Shown: positions 62,316 to 64,000 of the stretch, one piece after another
How the letters are laid out: the number at the start of each line of letters is the position of its first letter
Position numbering within the stretch: the stretch's first letter is position 1
Assembly (NCBI GenBank): GCA_022376925.1
Contig: JAIOJX010000004.1
Location: 120,367,123-120,431,122 of the forward strand
Source: Tragulus kanchil
Taxonomy: Eukaryota > Chordata > Mammalia > Artiodactyla > Tragulidae
Reading direction: 5' to 3'
Length of the DNA stretch: 64,000 nt
Made by a program: the position numbers and the translations under genes
The notes under the pieces: generated by a model
Told to the model about the DNA's origin: nothing
What the model saw: only the letters and a program-made list of their open reading frames with translations
Databases searched by the model: none

Positions 62316-64000
62316 AGTTCAAATATACTTTTTAAAAATGAAAGGTGACCAGACAAGTTAAATGACTACTCAATTCATAGAATCATTAGTGACTGACCTC
62401 TTAAGCCAACATTTCTTGACTTTTGGGCAAGTTTGTTTCTCTATCCCTGTGTATTAATATTTCTCCCCTTTCTACCTGAAATACTACATAGCCGGGGTCC
62501 CCACAAAGAAGATGTTCTTAACTTACAAAACTGAGGGCAATTTTAAAAAGGAGCCTGTTTACCAAGTTGTAAGTGGAATTTGGGAACCAATAGATAGCAG
62601 AGTGTCCAGGATGATAATCAAAGAACCGTTACCAACACTAAAATCCAAAAGACAGTCTTACAGGTGGGGCTGCTTTGACATGGCAGTTACTTTTGGGGGT
62701 TGGGTTGGGGAGGGAGGGAAGTGGGCGGGCCACCTCTATTGGTCTTTCATTTCTTCATTTTCATCCGTCTCTGTTCTTTGGCTCCTGTGGGTCTCCCATC
62801 GCGGTGGCGTCTGTCCTTTCAGAGTGCCGACTCTGGGCACATGCGCTCCAGAGCTCCGGTTCAGTAATTGGACACATCGGTCCAGCCGCTCCGCGGCACG
62901 TGGGATCTTCCCAGGCCAGGGATCGAACCAGCACCCCTTGCCCTGCAAGGCGGTGTCCTTACCCACTGGACCACCAGGGGAAGCCCCATGGCAGTTACTT
63001 TTACCAGAAAACAAAGCCCAACCCTCTCTTCAAAGTGGAAGCCCCAAATACTGACCACAGTCTTCTTCCCTCTGATTACTGTCAGGATTTCTCATTAACT
63101 TAATCCATCGGAAGTCAGAACACACATTATGTGTTGTCCAAATAGGTTAGTTTTCTAGGTAAAGGGTAGGTCTGAGAGAGGTGAAGGACAGACATGGAGG
63201 AGCAGACTTCTAGCAGGAAAGCTTATTCTCTGGTCACTGATAGAAATACTGTCTTATCTACTCTTGATTTTTCTAACAGCCTGGTCATCAGCATTCCTTG
63301 GGTCTTCTGGTTGACTCCCTACTATTGGCTTCTTTCTAGCTAATACCCCATGATATGAGGGTGTCAGCTTCTCCCACGGAGTGCTGATTTCTGGCATTTA
63401 AGATACCTCCCATTAGTTATTTGTACATACTGGATAAATAGTTCAAATATACTTTTTAAAATGAAAGGTGACCAGACAAGTTAAATGACTACTCAATTCA
63501 TAGAATCATTAGTGACTGACCTCTTAAGCCAACATTTCTTGACTTTTGGGCAAGTTTGTTTCTCTATCCCTGTGTATTAATATTTCTCCCCTTTCTACCT
63601 GAAATACTACATAGCCGGGGTCCCCACAAAGAAGATGTTCTTAACTTACAAAACTGAGGGCAATTTTAAAAAGGAGCCTGTTTACCAAGTTGTAAGTGGA
63701 ATTTGGGAACCAATAGATAGCAGAGTGTCCAGGATGATAATCAAAGAACCGTTACCAACACTAAAATCCAAAAGACAGTCTTACAGGTGGGGCTGCTTTG
63801 ACATGGCAGTTACTTTTGGGGGTTGGGTTGGGGAGGGAGGCGAGCAGGCGGGCCACCTCCATTGGTCTTTCATTTCTCCATTTTCATCCGTCTCTGTTCT
63901 TTGGCTCCTGTGGGTCTCCCATCGCGGTGGCGTCTGTCGTCGCAGAGTGCCGGCTCTGGGCACATGCGCTCCAGAGCTCCGGCTCGGTCATTGGACACAT
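62316..64000. repeat. Tandem duplication D19, unit ~1.12 kb, truncated by window end
   Basis: Copy A 62316-63439 begins to recur as copy B at 63440, offset about 1124, and runs out of the window. Differences cluster in the SINE: GGGAAGTGGGCGGG versus GGCGAGCAGGCGGG, and TCTGTCCTTTCAGAG versus TCTGTCGTCGCAGAG. Confidence 0.96.
62695..62987 (-). repeat. Young CHR-2-type SINE, antisense, 15-bp TSD
   Basis: ATGGCAGTTACTTTT occurs exactly at 62680-62694 and 62988-63002. The body has the G-rich tract, GGTCTCCCATCGCGGTGGCG, TGGGATCTTCCCAGGCCAGG and GGACCACCAGGGGAAGCCCC. The D19 twin starts at 63818 and leaves the window. Confidence 0.93.

Noticed and set aside
62512..63054. ORF of 180 codons on + strand and overlapping ORFs in other frames
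   Set aside because: Most of the coding potential is the antisense CHR-2 SINE at 62695-62987, flanked by chance open intron. No protein family is recognisable.

Overview
The window is nuclear DNA from a ruminant, most likely a pecoran (cattle/deer/giraffe/sheep group). Evidence: Bov-tA-type and dimeric Bov-A2 SINEs, ART2A/BovB fragments, tRNA-Glu CHR-2 SINEs, L1 and a Tigger element in AT-rich, intron-like DNA. I cannot name the species. A recently active CHR-2 subfamily is prominent and may help identify it.

Only one coding segment is supported: exon 3 of HCN1, a hyperpolarization-activated cyclic-nucleotide-gated channel, on the + strand at 12319-12480. It is 162 bp (54 codons, phase 0 at both ends), has canonical AG/GT splice sites, and encodes the end of the S4-S5 linker, S5 and the start of the pore turret. 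Bases 1-12318 are the 3' part of intron 2 and 12481-64000 the 5' part of intron 3. Exon 4 (pore helix and GYG filter) is not in the window. Every other ORF I examined is a translated repeat or a chance ORF in AT-rich intron.

Layout. 1-12 kb: AT-rich intron with a Bov SINE, ART2A fragments and an old L1 3' end. 12.3 kb: the exon. 13-22 kb: several Bov-tA SINEs, a BovB reverse-transcriptase fragment and a probable solo LTR. 22-32 kb: Bov SINEs, a young CHR-2 SINE and a Tigger transposon. 32-38 kb: an old CHR-2 and a 5'-inverted L1. 39-42 kb: a tail-to-tail pair of young CHR-2 SINEs, an antisense L1 3'UTR and a Bov-A2. 43-47 kb: mostly plain intron. 48-64 kb: more Bov-tA and young CHR-2 SINEs.

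The most unusual property is a series of 18 direct tandem duplications, each about 1.03-1.17 kb and each of unrelated sequence, plus one of about 105 bp. Second copies total roughly 19 kb, about 30% of the window. Copies are nearly identical and differ mainly in homopolymers, dinucleotide runs, a few clusters and near the joins. A uniform unit size over unrelated sequence is hard to explain biologically. I think unmerged contig-end overlaps or faulty gap filling in the assembly is the likeliest cause, but this can only be settled with raw reads. If artefactual, the true locus is about 45 kb. The exon itself is not duplicated.
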